A DNA stretch of 64,000 bases from Ruminococcaceae bacterium UBA3818 (GTDB lineage: Bacteria > Bacillota > Clostridia > Oscillospirales > Ruminococcaceae), in NCBI GenBank assembly GCA_002369315.1, contig DFDW01000001.1:83387-147386 (forward strand). The letters run 5' to 3'. Positions 8,200 through 15,430 of the stretch are shown one piece after another; position 1 is the first letter of the stretch; each line of letters starts with the position of its first letter. The position numbers and the translations under genes were made by a program. The notes beneath the pieces are model-generated. The model was not told the origin of the DNA. It did not search any database and was given only the letters and a program-made list of their open reading frames with translations.

Positions 8200-8379
8200 T
8201 TATTTCTTTTTCTTGCCTAACACACCCATCACAACCGCGATAATAATCAAAGCACCCGATCCGATCAGCAGCCACATGACAGGGCCGGCGATACTGTTGT
8301 CTCCCGCGTAAGCTGTAACAAGGCTTGCTGCAAATCCAAAAACAGCCGCGAAGAGCACGGCCAATCTTTTCAAAAACAT
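8200..8379 (-). CDS. Small exported membrane protein, 59 residues
   Basis: ATG with AGGGGAAAG upstream, a stop at 8200 and a terminator directly after. The N-terminus (MFLKRLAVLFAAVFGFAASL) reads as a signal peptide with a possible AYA-G cleavage site at about residue 25. A second hydrophobic segment (about 34-54) and a lysine-only tail (GKKKK) follow. The layout resembles the anchor end of surface proteins but without an LPxTG motif. It has no recognisable family. The good ribosome site and terminator support it as a gene. Confidence 0.6.
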   Translation of the reverse strand: MFLKRLAVLFAAVFGFAASLVTAYAGDNSIAGPVMWLLIGSGALIIIAVVMGVLGKKKK

Positions 8380-8547
8380 GGTCTTTCCCCTTTTTTCTGT
8401 AAAATCTTCTTTCTGTTTCCTATTATAAGAAACCTCTCTACAAGTGTCAAGGGAACAAATCCGAAAAAGCTTTGGTTAAATCTTGAAAAAGGGATATCCT
8501 AATGATAACAGGCAGATTGACCATTCCGATTTGAAAGGAGTTTCGAT

Positions 8548-9090
8548 TTGGTTTCTATTTTTGTTCTCGGCGGCTTGGAAAAACGAAAAAGCGTCGCTTC
8601 TGTACAGGATATTCTTTTCAAAAATTGTACTGTCGCCTTGATGGGGGAACGGCGATGCTTTCTGCCAAATGGGGCGCCGGACTTCACTTTTGTAGAAATG
8701 GAAAACCTGTCCCGCATCGAGGCGCCCAACACGATCATCCTGTGCGAAGAGCCGTTTGCGGTTTCCAACTCCATCACCCTTCCGGCCGATGCGGTGGGAC
8801 TGCTTTCCTCAGGGAATCTGCCTGCCGCCGCATTTATCCGCCGCTGTGGAATCCGGGCTGTCACGCTGGGAATGTCCAGCAAAGACACGATCACGCTATC
8901 CAGTATCACGCCGGACAGCGCAGTTTTGTGCCTGCAGCGCGCAATCAACGATTTTTCCGGCAATACACTGGACCCGGTTGAAATTCCTCTTTCTCTTTCC
9001 CGCCGCTGCGATGCTTTTTCCATTCTCTGTGCCGCCTCCATTTTCCTGTTGAGCGGCCAAATTGACATTTTAAGACAAATTCTTTTTTAA
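8548..9090 (+). CDS. Conserved hypothetical protein, unknown function
   Basis: 180 residues from a TTG start with AAAGGAG seven bases upstream. The sequence alternates beta-like hydrophobic stretches with helices (TIILCEEPFAVSNSITLP, FIRRCGIRAVTLGMSSKDT) and ends with a hydrophobic helix. The middle part (GIRAVTLGMSSKDTITLSS, then SAVLCLQRAI) loosely resembles the central domain of Mur-ligase-type proteins, but no nucleotide-binding motif is present, so this is not a functional call. It lies just upstream of a forespore-type promoter and a spore protein gene. Confidence 0.6.
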   Translation: MVSIFVLGGLEKRKSVASVQDILFKNCTVALMGERRCFLPNGAPDFTFVEMENLSRIEAPNTIILCEEPFAVSNSITLPADAVGLLSSGNLPAAAFIRRCGIRAVTLGMSSKDTITLSSITPDSAVLCLQRAINDFSGNTLDPVEIPLSLSRRCDAFSILCAASIFLLSGQIDILRQILF

Positions 9091-9100
9091 AAAATTGTCA

Positions 9101-9130
9101 GGTATCTTTCACGCCGCGCTGATGATACTA
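9101..9130 (+). promoter_or_regulatory. Candidate sigma-G (forespore) promoter
   Basis: GGTATC, a 17-base spacer, then GATACTA, close to the sigma-G pattern (gnATR ... CATnnTA), 55 bases before the start of the spore protein gene. Position and gene type fit; the match is imperfect at the first -10 base. Confidence 0.45.
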
Positions 9131-9185
9131 ATATCACAAACGCAACAAAAATTTTGGAACTGAAAAACAAAGGAGTGTTCACATT

Positions 9186-9380
9186 ATGACCAGCAACAAC
9201 AAGCACGTTGTTCCTGAGGCGAAAGCCGCTATGGAAAAATTCAAAATGGAAGCAGCCAATGAAGTTGGCGTCAACCTGAAACAAGGCTACAACGGCGATC
9301 TGACTTCCCGTGAAGCCGGCTCTGTTGGCGGACAAATGGTCAAGAAGATGATCGAAGCGTACGAAAATTCCATTAAATAG
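9186..9380 (+). CDS. Alpha/beta-type small acid-soluble spore protein
   Basis: 64 residues with AAAGGAG upstream. The family motifs are present in order: the GPR protease site region KFKMEAANEVGV (about residues 18-29) and the DNA-binding motif YNGDLTSREAGSVGGQMVKKM (split as GDLTSREAG and GGQMVKKMI). These proteins coat and protect DNA in the dormant spore and are cleaved by Gpr at germination. The gene shows that the host belongs to a spore-forming lineage. A terminator follows. Confidence 0.97.
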   Translation: MTSNNKHVVPEAKAAMEKFKMEAANEVGVNLKQGYNGDLTSREAGSVGGQMVKKMIEAYENSIK

Positions 9381-9395
9381 GTTTTCTGCGCTCAA

Positions 9396-9432
9396 AAAAG
9401 GAGTATGTCTGCCGGCATACTCCTTTTGTTTT
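9396..9432 (+). terminator. Intrinsic terminator after the spore protein gene
   Basis: 12-bp stem AAAAGGAGTATG / CATACTCCTTTT, 8-base loop, followed by TTTTGTTTTTG-like sequence. Confidence 0.9.
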
Positions 9433-9457
9433 TGTCCTATGGCTTGGGCCAAAATCA

Positions 9458-9991
9458 TTATTTGTTCTTGAACAGATTCCCGCCGCTGCAATCGATTCCT
9501 ACGATCAGCGGAAAATCCTCAAATACCAATCGCTTGACCGATTCGCACCCTAAATCTTCGAAAGCAATGACATCGCACTTTTTAATACATTTTGCGGCCA
9601 GAGCACCCGCTCCGCCCAACGCACAGAAGTAAACTGCCTGATTACGGACAATCGCCTCGCATACTGCTTCGCTTCTTTGCCCTTTTCCGATCATACATTT
9701 CAATCCCATATCCAACAGCCGCGGCGCGTACGGGTCCATGCGTCCTGCCGTAGTCGGACCGCACGCTCCAATCGCCAGATGAGGCGGTGTTCCGGTCGGT
9801 CCGGCATAATAAATCGCGGCGCCTTTGATGTCAAAAGGCAGCGGTTTTCCCTCGTCCAACAAACCGAAATAGCGTTTATGCGCTGCGTCGCGGGAGGTAT
9901 ACACCGTGCCGGACAACAACACTCTGTCCCCTGCGTGCAGTTTCGGGGCCCATTCGCCTAACTGATCTACATTCAACTTGATTGCTTCCAT
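9458..9991 (-). CDS. Fe-S class I fumarate hydratase, beta (C-terminal) subunit
   Basis: 177 residues from the ATG at 9991; a GTG three codons earlier has no room for a ribosome site. The sequence LLSGTVYTSRDAAHKRY near residue 30 and GACGPTTAGRMDPYAPRLLDMG mark the C-terminal swivelling domain of class I fumarases and L(+)-tartrate dehydratases. In two-subunit enzymes this pairs with an alpha subunit that carries the 4Fe-4S cluster. No alpha gene is adjacent; the upstream gene encodes a coiled-coil protein 26 bases away. Fumarate or tartrate cannot be decided by sequence. Confidence 0.9.
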   Translation of the reverse strand: MEAIKLNVDQLGEWAPKLHAGDRVLLSGTVYTSRDAAHKRYFGLLDEGKPLPFDIKGAAIYYAGPTGTPPHLAIGACGPTTAGRMDPYAPRLLDMGLKCMIGKGQRSEAVCEAIVRNQAVYFCALGGAGALAAKCIKKCDVIAFEDLGCESVKRLVFEDFPLIVGIDCSGGNLFKNK

Positions 9992-10017
9992 TCTGAACAC
10001 CTTTCCTGTCTTACATT

Positions 10018-10731
10018 TTATCTTTCCAGGTTTGACCGAAAATTTTGATCCAGATGGAACGGCGCGAAAGTATGCTTTTCTTCCGCTTCATTTTTTTGGC
10101 TCTCCTGCCACGACGCCGCCCCGAGCTTGGATAATTTGCTGTCCAAAAGTTCCAGCGTTTCCCGCAGTTCCGTGCGCAGCTGATCCACATTTTGTTTGAA
10201 CTGGAGAAAATCTTCATTCATTTTCACCAGCCGTTCCTCTTTTTCTTTTGTCACGGCGCGGGCGTCTTCTTTGGCCTGCTCGACGATCCGGTCGGCCTGC
10301 TGCTTCGCGTCGATAATCAGAGAACCGATTCTCATCGCGATCTCATCATATTTCTGCGCCTTGAACGAATGGTTTTCCGCCTGGAGCTGCAGCTTACGAG
10401 AACGCTCCGTCAATTGCCGGATTTCGTCATCTTTATCCGCCAGGATCTTCTGCTGACGGGCGATTTCCTGATTGAGGCGCTCGGTCAGCTCGGTCAGTTC
10501 CTGCGATTTCTGGCGCTGCTCTTCCTGCTGCTTAACCGCAGTGGCTTTCTCTTCTTCGGAAGGGATCTGTTCTTTCAGCTCAGAAACCTGCGCCTCCAGC
10601 GCCGCAATTTTTTGATCCAACTCGGCTTTGATTTTTTGGCTGTCTGCATTCAGCTGATCGATATAACTCAAAACAGCTGATTTTTGGAATCCCCCAAAAA
10701 CGGACGTTTTAAAAATCACCGGGTTACTCAT
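10018..10731 (-). CDS. DivIVA-like coiled-coil protein
   Basis: 237 residues from the ATG at 10731, chosen for its GGAGGG site. The short N-terminal motif FGGFQKSAVLSYIDQLN resembles the membrane-targeting end of DivIVA/GpsB proteins. It is followed by almost continuous coiled coil (about residues 25-190, Glu/Lys/Gln rich: QQEEQRQKSQELTELTERLN) and a disordered tail. By analogy it should mark curved membranes or the division site, but its specific role is inferred. It precedes the fumarase beta gene by 26 bases and may share its transcript. Confidence 0.7.
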   Translation of the reverse strand: MSNPVIFKTSVFGGFQKSAVLSYIDQLNADSQKIKAELDQKIAALEAQVSELKEQIPSEEEKATAVKQQEEQRQKSQELTELTERLNQEIARQQKILADKDDEIRQLTERSRKLQLQAENHSFKAQKYDEIAMRIGSLIIDAKQQADRIVEQAKEDARAVTKEKEERLVKMNEDFLQFKQNVDQLRTELRETLELLDSKLSKLGAASWQESQKNEAEEKHTFAPFHLDQNFRSNLER

Positions 10732-10950
10732 ACCATCCCTCCGTTCGAAATTCCCAAGCGTAAAGCCAATTTTATGAATGGCGTTCGCGTCGGCGGTAAA
10801 AAACAGTCTCATCCATTTGCCATTTTTTACTGTACGGGTTTATTATAACATGCTCTGCGCCAAAATAAAAGAAAAAGCATCAAAAAAGCGCGCCTTTTCT
10901 CATTTTTATTCAAAAACGGAGAACGGCAGCGAAAAAACCGATCCCGCAGC

Positions 10951-11505
10951 TTATGATTTTTCCTTTTTCTTCTCTTTTTCCTCCAGTGGAAACACCTTCG
11001 CTACCAGCTCATCGCACATCCGCTTCGTCATATAGGAAACCCAGGACAACTGCAAAAGCAGCTGTGCCGCGCTTTCCCCTGTATCTGCCGGATTCTTTTC
11101 CAAAAGCGATTTCAGCATTTCAGAAAGAAGCTCCCCATTCGATTCCCGGCTGTCCAGATAGCCGGCATAGAGAGACTCCCAAACCTGCTCATCCTCTGCC
11201 TGCGCGCCAAGCTTCTGCATCACACCCTTGATCTGATGAATTGACAGTGTCTGCTTGAGCCGATAAATCAAAAGCATTTGCAAAATATGCTCTTTGGAAT
11301 ATTTTTTTCCTTTGATGGGTTTGATTAAGCCTTCTTTGCTGTAATTATTGATCATTGTCTTGGTTAACAGGCCATCCGGCTCCTGCGTTTTATCCGCAAA
11401 AAGCGTTGTGATCTGGTCCATATAAAGATCCAGATTTGGCAGATCGGACACTTCTACCTCTTTTTGCCCAAGCGGCTTTTGCAGTACTTGCAGCAGTTCT
11501 TCCAC
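10951..11505 (-). CDS. DUF1836 domain protein (MerR-like DNA-binding fold expected)
   Basis: 184 residues, GTG start with AAAGGAG eight bases upstream. Residues 10-110 match DUF1836: LTKTMINNYSKEGLIKPIKGKKYSKEHILQML then QTLSIHQIKGVM, a winged-helix layout like MerR with the typical NNYSKEGLI recognition segment. The C-terminal half is helical and may dimerise. It ends in a lysine/glutamate tail. It probably acts as a regulator; the target is unknown. A palindrome sits over its promoter, suggesting autoregulation. Confidence 0.85.
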   Translation of the reverse strand: MEELLQVLQKPLGQKEVEVSDLPNLDLYMDQITTLFADKTQEPDGLLTKTMINNYSKEGLIKPIKGKKYSKEHILQMLLIYRLKQTLSIHQIKGVMQKLGAQAEDEQVWESLYAGYLDSRESNGELLSEMLKSLLEKNPADTGESAAQLLLQLSWVSYMTKRMCDELVAKVFPLEEKEKKKEKS

Positions 11506-11641
11506 TCAGAAAACTCCTTTCCGCAATCATCGGCCGGATGACGTTCGCCAAAATACCAGCCGGTGTGCCTTTTTCTTTTGAATAAGCCAAATCAGACGCG
11601 AACCTCCGTCCACATCTCAACACGCACAAAATACGGTTTAT

Positions 11642-11660
11642 TACGATTTATTATATCGTA
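11642..11660. promoter_or_regulatory. Palindrome overlapping the -10 box of the DUF1836 gene
   Basis: TACGAT-N7-ATCGTA. On the minus strand its centre is a TATAAT (11650-11655), with TTGTTT 17 bases upstream (11673-11678). A protein bound here would block the promoter. The obvious candidate is the DUF1836 protein itself; that is inference. Confidence 0.5.
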
Positions 11661-11685
11661 TCGCAGCCAAAAAAACAATCAGCTA

Positions 11686-11714
11686 TTGCAAAATGCGTTA
11701 TGAAGTGTTATTAT
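11686..11714 (+). promoter_or_regulatory. Promoter for the hemolysin III-like gene
   Basis: TTGCAA, 17-base spacer, TATTAT; start expected near 11721, 47 bases before the ATG. Confidence 0.55.
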
Positions 11715-11767
11715 AATCGCATAATGTAGTTTTAAAAACTATATTGTAAAATTGTAGAGGTGATATT

Positions 11768-12421
11768 ATGCCTTATTTTATGAAAAAAGCAAGAGATCCC
11801 ATCAGCAGTTATACCCACTTTCTCGGCGCCATTCTTTTTGGGGCAGGTGCGATTTTGCTCTTCTTCAGAGCTTTCGCCACCGGGAGTACTGATAAACGCA
11901 CCCTTTTGTCCTTATTGGCTTTCGGCTGTTCCATTACCGCCTTGTACAGCGCCAGCGCGATTTACCATTTTTGCAACCGAGAGCCAAAGGTCATCTTCCA
12001 CCTGCGGAAACTGGACCATTCGATGATCTATGTTTTAATTGCCGGGACCTATACGCCGATTTTACTGGCCTATCTAGAACCGCCGAAAGGCGCTGCTTTC
12101 ACAGCCGCCATGTGGATCATTGCCGCCGCAGGCATCGCTATGAAGCTATGCTGGTTCAACGCGCCCCGCTGGCTGACCACTCTCCTTTACCTGCTAATGG
12201 GATGGGCCATCCTCGCCGATATGTCCATTTTTTCCCGGATGAGCGCCGGCGCCATCTGCCTGCTGGTGCTGGGCGGTGTTTTTTACACCGTCGGCGGTGT
12301 CATCTATGGCTTAAAAAAACCGAACCTGTCTTCCAAGCTGGGCTTTCACGAATTGTTTCATCTGTTTGTGCTGGGAGGCAGCCTATTCCATTATTTGCTG
12401 GTGCTTCTTTACATTGCGTAA
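11768..12421 (+). CDS. Hemolysin III / PAQR-family membrane protein
   Basis: 217 residues with seven membrane helices. Family signatures: SSYTHFLGA near the N-terminus, SAIYHF in helix 2, LDHSMIYVLIAGTYTP between helices 2 and 3, and HELFHLFVLGGSLFHYLLV at the end. The conserved Ser, Asp and three His residues are the putative zinc site of the CREST/alkaline-ceramidase superfamily, so a hydrolase activity is possible. The name hemolysin is historical. AGAGGTGATATT precedes the ATG. A small gene follows. Confidence 0.93.
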   Translation: MPYFMKKARDPISSYTHFLGAILFGAGAILLFFRAFATGSTDKRTLLSLLAFGCSITALYSASAIYHFCNREPKVIFHLRKLDHSMIYVLIAGTYTPILLAYLEPPKGAAFTAAMWIIAAAGIAMKLCWFNAPRWLTTLLYLLMGWAILADMSIFSRMSAGAICLLVLGGVFYTVGGVIYGLKKPNLSSKLGFHELFHLFVLGGSLFHYLLVLLYIA

Positions 12422-12504
12422 ACCGCATTTTCCTCTCTGAGCTGCCCATACTAATCAAGGAACCGTTTTGCATGTTCCATTTCTCATTTGGGAGGAAACA
12501 AGAT

Positions 12505-12645
12505 ATGGAGAAGCAGCCTGTGCAAAAAAACGAATTGAAAGATGCGCCGCTTCCGACGATTACAAACGATCCGTTGGCGGCAGGTTCTCCTCACCCTCCG
12601 TTTGGTAAAAAAACAAGTCCGGAGGAAAAGTGGGAAAAAGACTGA
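12505..12645 (+). CDS. Small hydrophilic protein, 46 residues, unknown function
   Basis: ATG preceded by GGGAGG with a 9-base spacer; the stop codon abuts an intrinsic terminator. The protein is charged and proline-rich (DAPLPTITNDPLAAGSPHPP) with no hydrophobic segment, and is probably disordered. It could be a small soluble partner of the hemolysin III-like protein, which is 83 bases upstream on the same strand. Support rests on the ribosome site and terminator, not on homology. Confidence 0.55.
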   Translation: MEKQPVQKNELKDAPLPTITNDPLAAGSPHPPFGKKTSPEEKWEKD

Positions 12646-12680
12646 AAAAGGAAAGGGCGATGCCCTTTCCTTTTTGTTTT
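12645..12680 (+). terminator. Intrinsic terminator
   Basis: 14-bp stem AAAAAGGAAAGGGC / GCCCTTTCCTTTTT with a 3-base loop and T-run. Confidence 0.9.
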
Positions 12681-12748
12681 TCGATTTTGATAAATTTTTC
12701 AGCGGAAAAAAATCAGCACCGTTTTGGCAAGCGCTTCGCGATCGGTCC

Positions 12749-13741
12749 TTATAAAGAAACCTCTCCCGCAATATTTTCAGAAAAGATGCTCCGGACCTCA
12801 TCCAAATCAGAGGTTCTTCCCAGCGCCCACATCAGTTTGGTCACCGCCGCTTCGCTGGTCATATCGTATCCCTGAATCACTCCTTTTTCTAACGCCAGAC
12901 GCCCGGTCTGATAAATGGAAAAATCGCTGCGCTCATATAAGCATTGACTGCAAACAACCACGGCGATTCCGTGCTCCACCAGGTTTTGCAGCTGAGAAAC
13001 CAAATCCCGCCGGATAAAATGAAGGCCTCCCGCTCCAAACGCTTCTACTACAATACCTTTGTAATTCATATGCAGCAGCATATCAAAAATTTCCGGATTC
13101 AGCCCTGGCGTCAGCTTGACCAAAACCACGTCGCTGCATAACCGGTCTTCCAGGCGAAAGGGGCCGGTCAGCGGAAGCAAAACATCTTTGTTCAAACGCA
13201 GCCCAGTGGAATCGACCGTTGCCGCATAAGGGCCGTTGACACTTTCAAACGCGTCAAAGCCGGTGGTTCTGACCTTTACCGCTCTGGTACCCAGGATCAC
13301 CTTCCGATTAAACGCCACAAACACGCCGGGTATCCCGCTGGCTGCCATGGCAAAAGCGCAGCGTAAATTTTCCACTCCGTCGGTCAGCGGATGCAAAATC
13401 GGCAGCTGGGAACCTGTCAGCACCACCGGAATGGGAATGTTTCGCAGCATGAAAGAAAGAACGGACGCCGTGTAGGCCATCGTATCTGTCCCATGCGTAA
13501 CGACAATACCGTCATATCCGCTTTGCAGCTGCCCAATCTGACCGGCGATGAACTGCCACTCTTCCGGCTGAATGTTAGAACTATCCAGATTTAAAATATC
13601 TTTAAAGTCTACTTGATAGTTGGCAGTGATTCCCTCAATCATGTGCGCCAATCCACCGCTTTGCAGCGAAGGCTCCAATCCGTCCTCGCCCGGAACAGAA
13701 GCAATGGTACCGCCGGTTGTCAACAGCAGAATTTTTTTCAA
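12749..13741 (-). CDS. ansA: Type I L-asparaginase
   Basis: 330 residues, TTG start with AAAGGGC upstream. Cytoplasmic type I enzyme hydrolysing asparagine to aspartate and ammonia. The first catalytic threonine lies in TTGGTIAS (about residues 8-15) and the second with its aspartate in VVTHGTDTMAYTAS (about 84-97); AFNRKVILGTRAVKVRTTGFDAF (read as VKVRTTGFDAF) carries the conserved lysine region. The length is normal for the family, and no signal peptide is seen. It stands alone in its transcript. Confidence 0.95.
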   Translation of the reverse strand: MKKILLLTTGGTIASVPGEDGLEPSLQSGGLAHMIEGITANYQVDFKDILNLDSSNIQPEEWQFIAGQIGQLQSGYDGIVVTHGTDTMAYTASVLSFMLRNIPIPVVLTGSQLPILHPLTDGVENLRCAFAMAASGIPGVFVAFNRKVILGTRAVKVRTTGFDAFESVNGPYAATVDSTGLRLNKDVLLPLTGPFRLEDRLCSDVVLVKLTPGLNPEIFDMLLHMNYKGIVVEAFGAGGLHFIRRDLVSQLQNLVEHGIAVVVCSQCLYERSDFSIYQTGRLALEKGVIQGYDMTSEAAVTKLMWALGRTSDLDEVRSIFSENIAGEVSL

Positions 13742-13995
13742 TCCAATCGCCCTTTCCCTTTTTCTGTTCTTACTATAATGGATTCTCTGTTATTTTGCAA
13801 GAAATCTTTCAAAATCTTTTTTTGTAAATTAAAATATTCTTTTCTTGCGAAAAAACAGATTGTCGTTTTCAGGCTCCTGTGATACACTAAATGGAAAAAG
13901 AATCCGCTGTTTTCTTTGCTTTTCCAAATCACCGATCAGCTGATATTTGGGCGAAATCCTCCCATACTAAGAAAAAAGAAAAGGAGGTTCTCGCC

Positions 13996-14187
13996 ATGAA
14001 GGCTTCTATTCATCGTGACGGATGCATTGGCTGCACTTTGTGCGCCACCGTCTGCCCCGAAGTGTTCTTCATGGCTGATGACGGGAAAGCCGCCGTCAGC
14101 CAAACGCCGGTGCCGGAAGCATTGCTGGCAAGCGTCCAAAACGCCCGCACGCAATGCCCTGTATCGGTGATCGACGTCGAGGAATAA
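13996..14187 (+). CDS. Single-cluster 4Fe-4S ferredoxin
   Basis: 63 residues, ATG with AAGGAGG eight bases upstream. Cluster ligands are C10, C13 and C16 of CIGCTLCATVCP and the last cysteine in QCPVSVIDVEE; C20 is present but its usual disulphide partner in Thermotoga-type ferredoxins is not. It is a small electron carrier for cytoplasmic redox enzymes. It lies 24 bases upstream of the uridine-kinase-like fusion and may be in the same transcript, although no redox role for that neighbour is evident. Confidence 0.95.
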   Translation: MKASIHRDGCIGCTLCATVCPEVFFMADDGKAAVSQTPVPEALLASVQNARTQCPVSVIDVEE

Positions 14188-14211
14188 TATCCACCGGAAA
14201 GGACTCTTGCC

Positions 14212-15273
14212 ATGAGACAACTTTTGCTTGAGCATCTTGAAAGATATCCGCTGATGCAGCCGCAGGACTGCGTGAAGCTATTCTATCAAAGCCGCATGGG
14301 ATGTGGCCATTTTCTGTCCGGCTCTTCCCAGGTGCAGGCGCGCCTGCAAAAGGAATACCAAACTTGTCCCCACACCGGGCAGCTGCTGTTTGAGTCCCTG
14401 GGTCATGATTATTGCCGTCTGCATTTATCCGCCTTTGACGCTTCTGAACTTTCCCTGGAGACACTGGGAAATCTTTTTGTCTATTCGTCGCAGCAGCCGT
14501 CCGCAGGGGAAAACGCTTTGAAAGAGGATCTTCTTATGTTTGACACAATGGTCCGCAGCAAAGAGGTCCCTTTCGCTCTTTCCCATTGGGAATCTTTCCT
14601 ATCCCAGTACCAAAGCGCAGGATTCCCGGCCATCAGCCACAGCGACACCTACCGGCAGGCATATCATCCGTCTTATCGGGTGCTGCATCGTATCTGCCGG
14701 GACTATTGGCCGGTTCTGGCAGCGGTCGACCAGCTGATGCGCAAAAAGGGCGGTGGCATCATCGCCATCGATGGCGGAAGCGGAACGGGAAAAAGCCGCC
14801 TCGCCAGCTTTTTATCCGCTATCTTCCCGGCCGCAGTCATTTATATGGACGACTTTTTTCTGCAGGGTTTTCAGCGCACCCCGCAGCGGCTGGCTGAGCC
14901 GGGCGGCAATCTGGATTACGAACGGTTCGCCGATCAGGTTGTCTGTCCCCTTCGCGCCGGCAAGCCCTTTTCGTATGAAATTTTTGATTGCACCTGCGGC
15001 AAGCTGTCTGGCGTCCGGGCTGTAGGCGATTCGCCGATCCGCATTGTGGAAGGCGTTTACAGCCTGCACCCCCAGTGGAACAGTCTGTTTGATTTGAAAA
15101 TTTTCCTCTCCGCGGACCTGCCGGTCCGGCTGGGTCGGATTGAAAAACGAAGCGGGCAGTTCCTGCTTCAAAAATTCCAGGAAGAGTGGATTCCAAAAGA
15201 GGATCTTTACTTTGACACGTTTTCCATACCGGATCAGGCTGATATCGTTGTGGATACCGGAACGTTTTTCTAA
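14212..15273 (+). CDS. Uridine kinase-like P-loop protein with an uncharacterised N-terminal domain
   Basis: 353 residues. The C-terminal half is a uridine/pantothenate-kinase-type fold: P-loop IDGGSGTGKS (about 186-195), the YMDDFF acidic motif (211-216), DYERF (the lid/substrate region) and the base IVEGVYSLHPQW. The first ~150 residues form a separate helical domain with conserved-looking LMQPQDCVKLFYQSRMGCGHFL (read as DCVKLFYQSRMGCGHFL), which I cannot assign. The substrate is therefore unknown; nucleosides, or another hydroxyl acceptor, are possible. Confidence 0.75.
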   Translation: MRQLLLEHLERYPLMQPQDCVKLFYQSRMGCGHFLSGSSQVQARLQKEYQTCPHTGQLLFESLGHDYCRLHLSAFDASELSLETLGNLFVYSSQQPSAGENALKEDLLMFDTMVRSKEVPFALSHWESFLSQYQSAGFPAISHSDTYRQAYHPSYRVLHRICRDYWPVLAAVDQLMRKKGGGIIAIDGGSGTGKSRLASFLSAIFPAAVIYMDDFFLQGFQRTPQRLAEPGGNLDYERFADQVVCPLRAGKPFSYEIFDCTCGKLSGVRAVGDSPIRIVEGVYSLHPQWNSLFDLKIFLSADLPVRLGRIEKRSGQFLLQKFQEEWIPKEDLYFDTFSIPDQADIVVDTGTFF

Positions 15274-15322
15274 GATGGAATTTCCTGCCCGGAGAAATTT
15301 TCCGCTTTTCCCGCAATTTCTG

Positions 15323-15367
15323 CCAATCAAAAAAGCAGCCTTTTTGCAGGCTGCTTTTTGATTGGAA
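15323..15367. terminator. Bidirectional terminator
   Basis: Long stem CCAATCAAAAA-GCAGCC / GGCTGC-TTTTTGATTGG with a short loop, between convergent genes. Confidence 0.85.
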
Positions 15368-15430
15368 TAATTCACGACAAAACAAGATCGATGCTTGTTC
15401 CCAACCTTTTTTCTTCGAAAGCCTTTGTTG

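Noticed and set aside
11971..12504. Long plus-strand reading frame over hemolysin III
   Set aside because: It is an out-of-frame shadow of the PAQR-like gene; only its last 141 bases, with their own ribosome site, were kept as a small gene.
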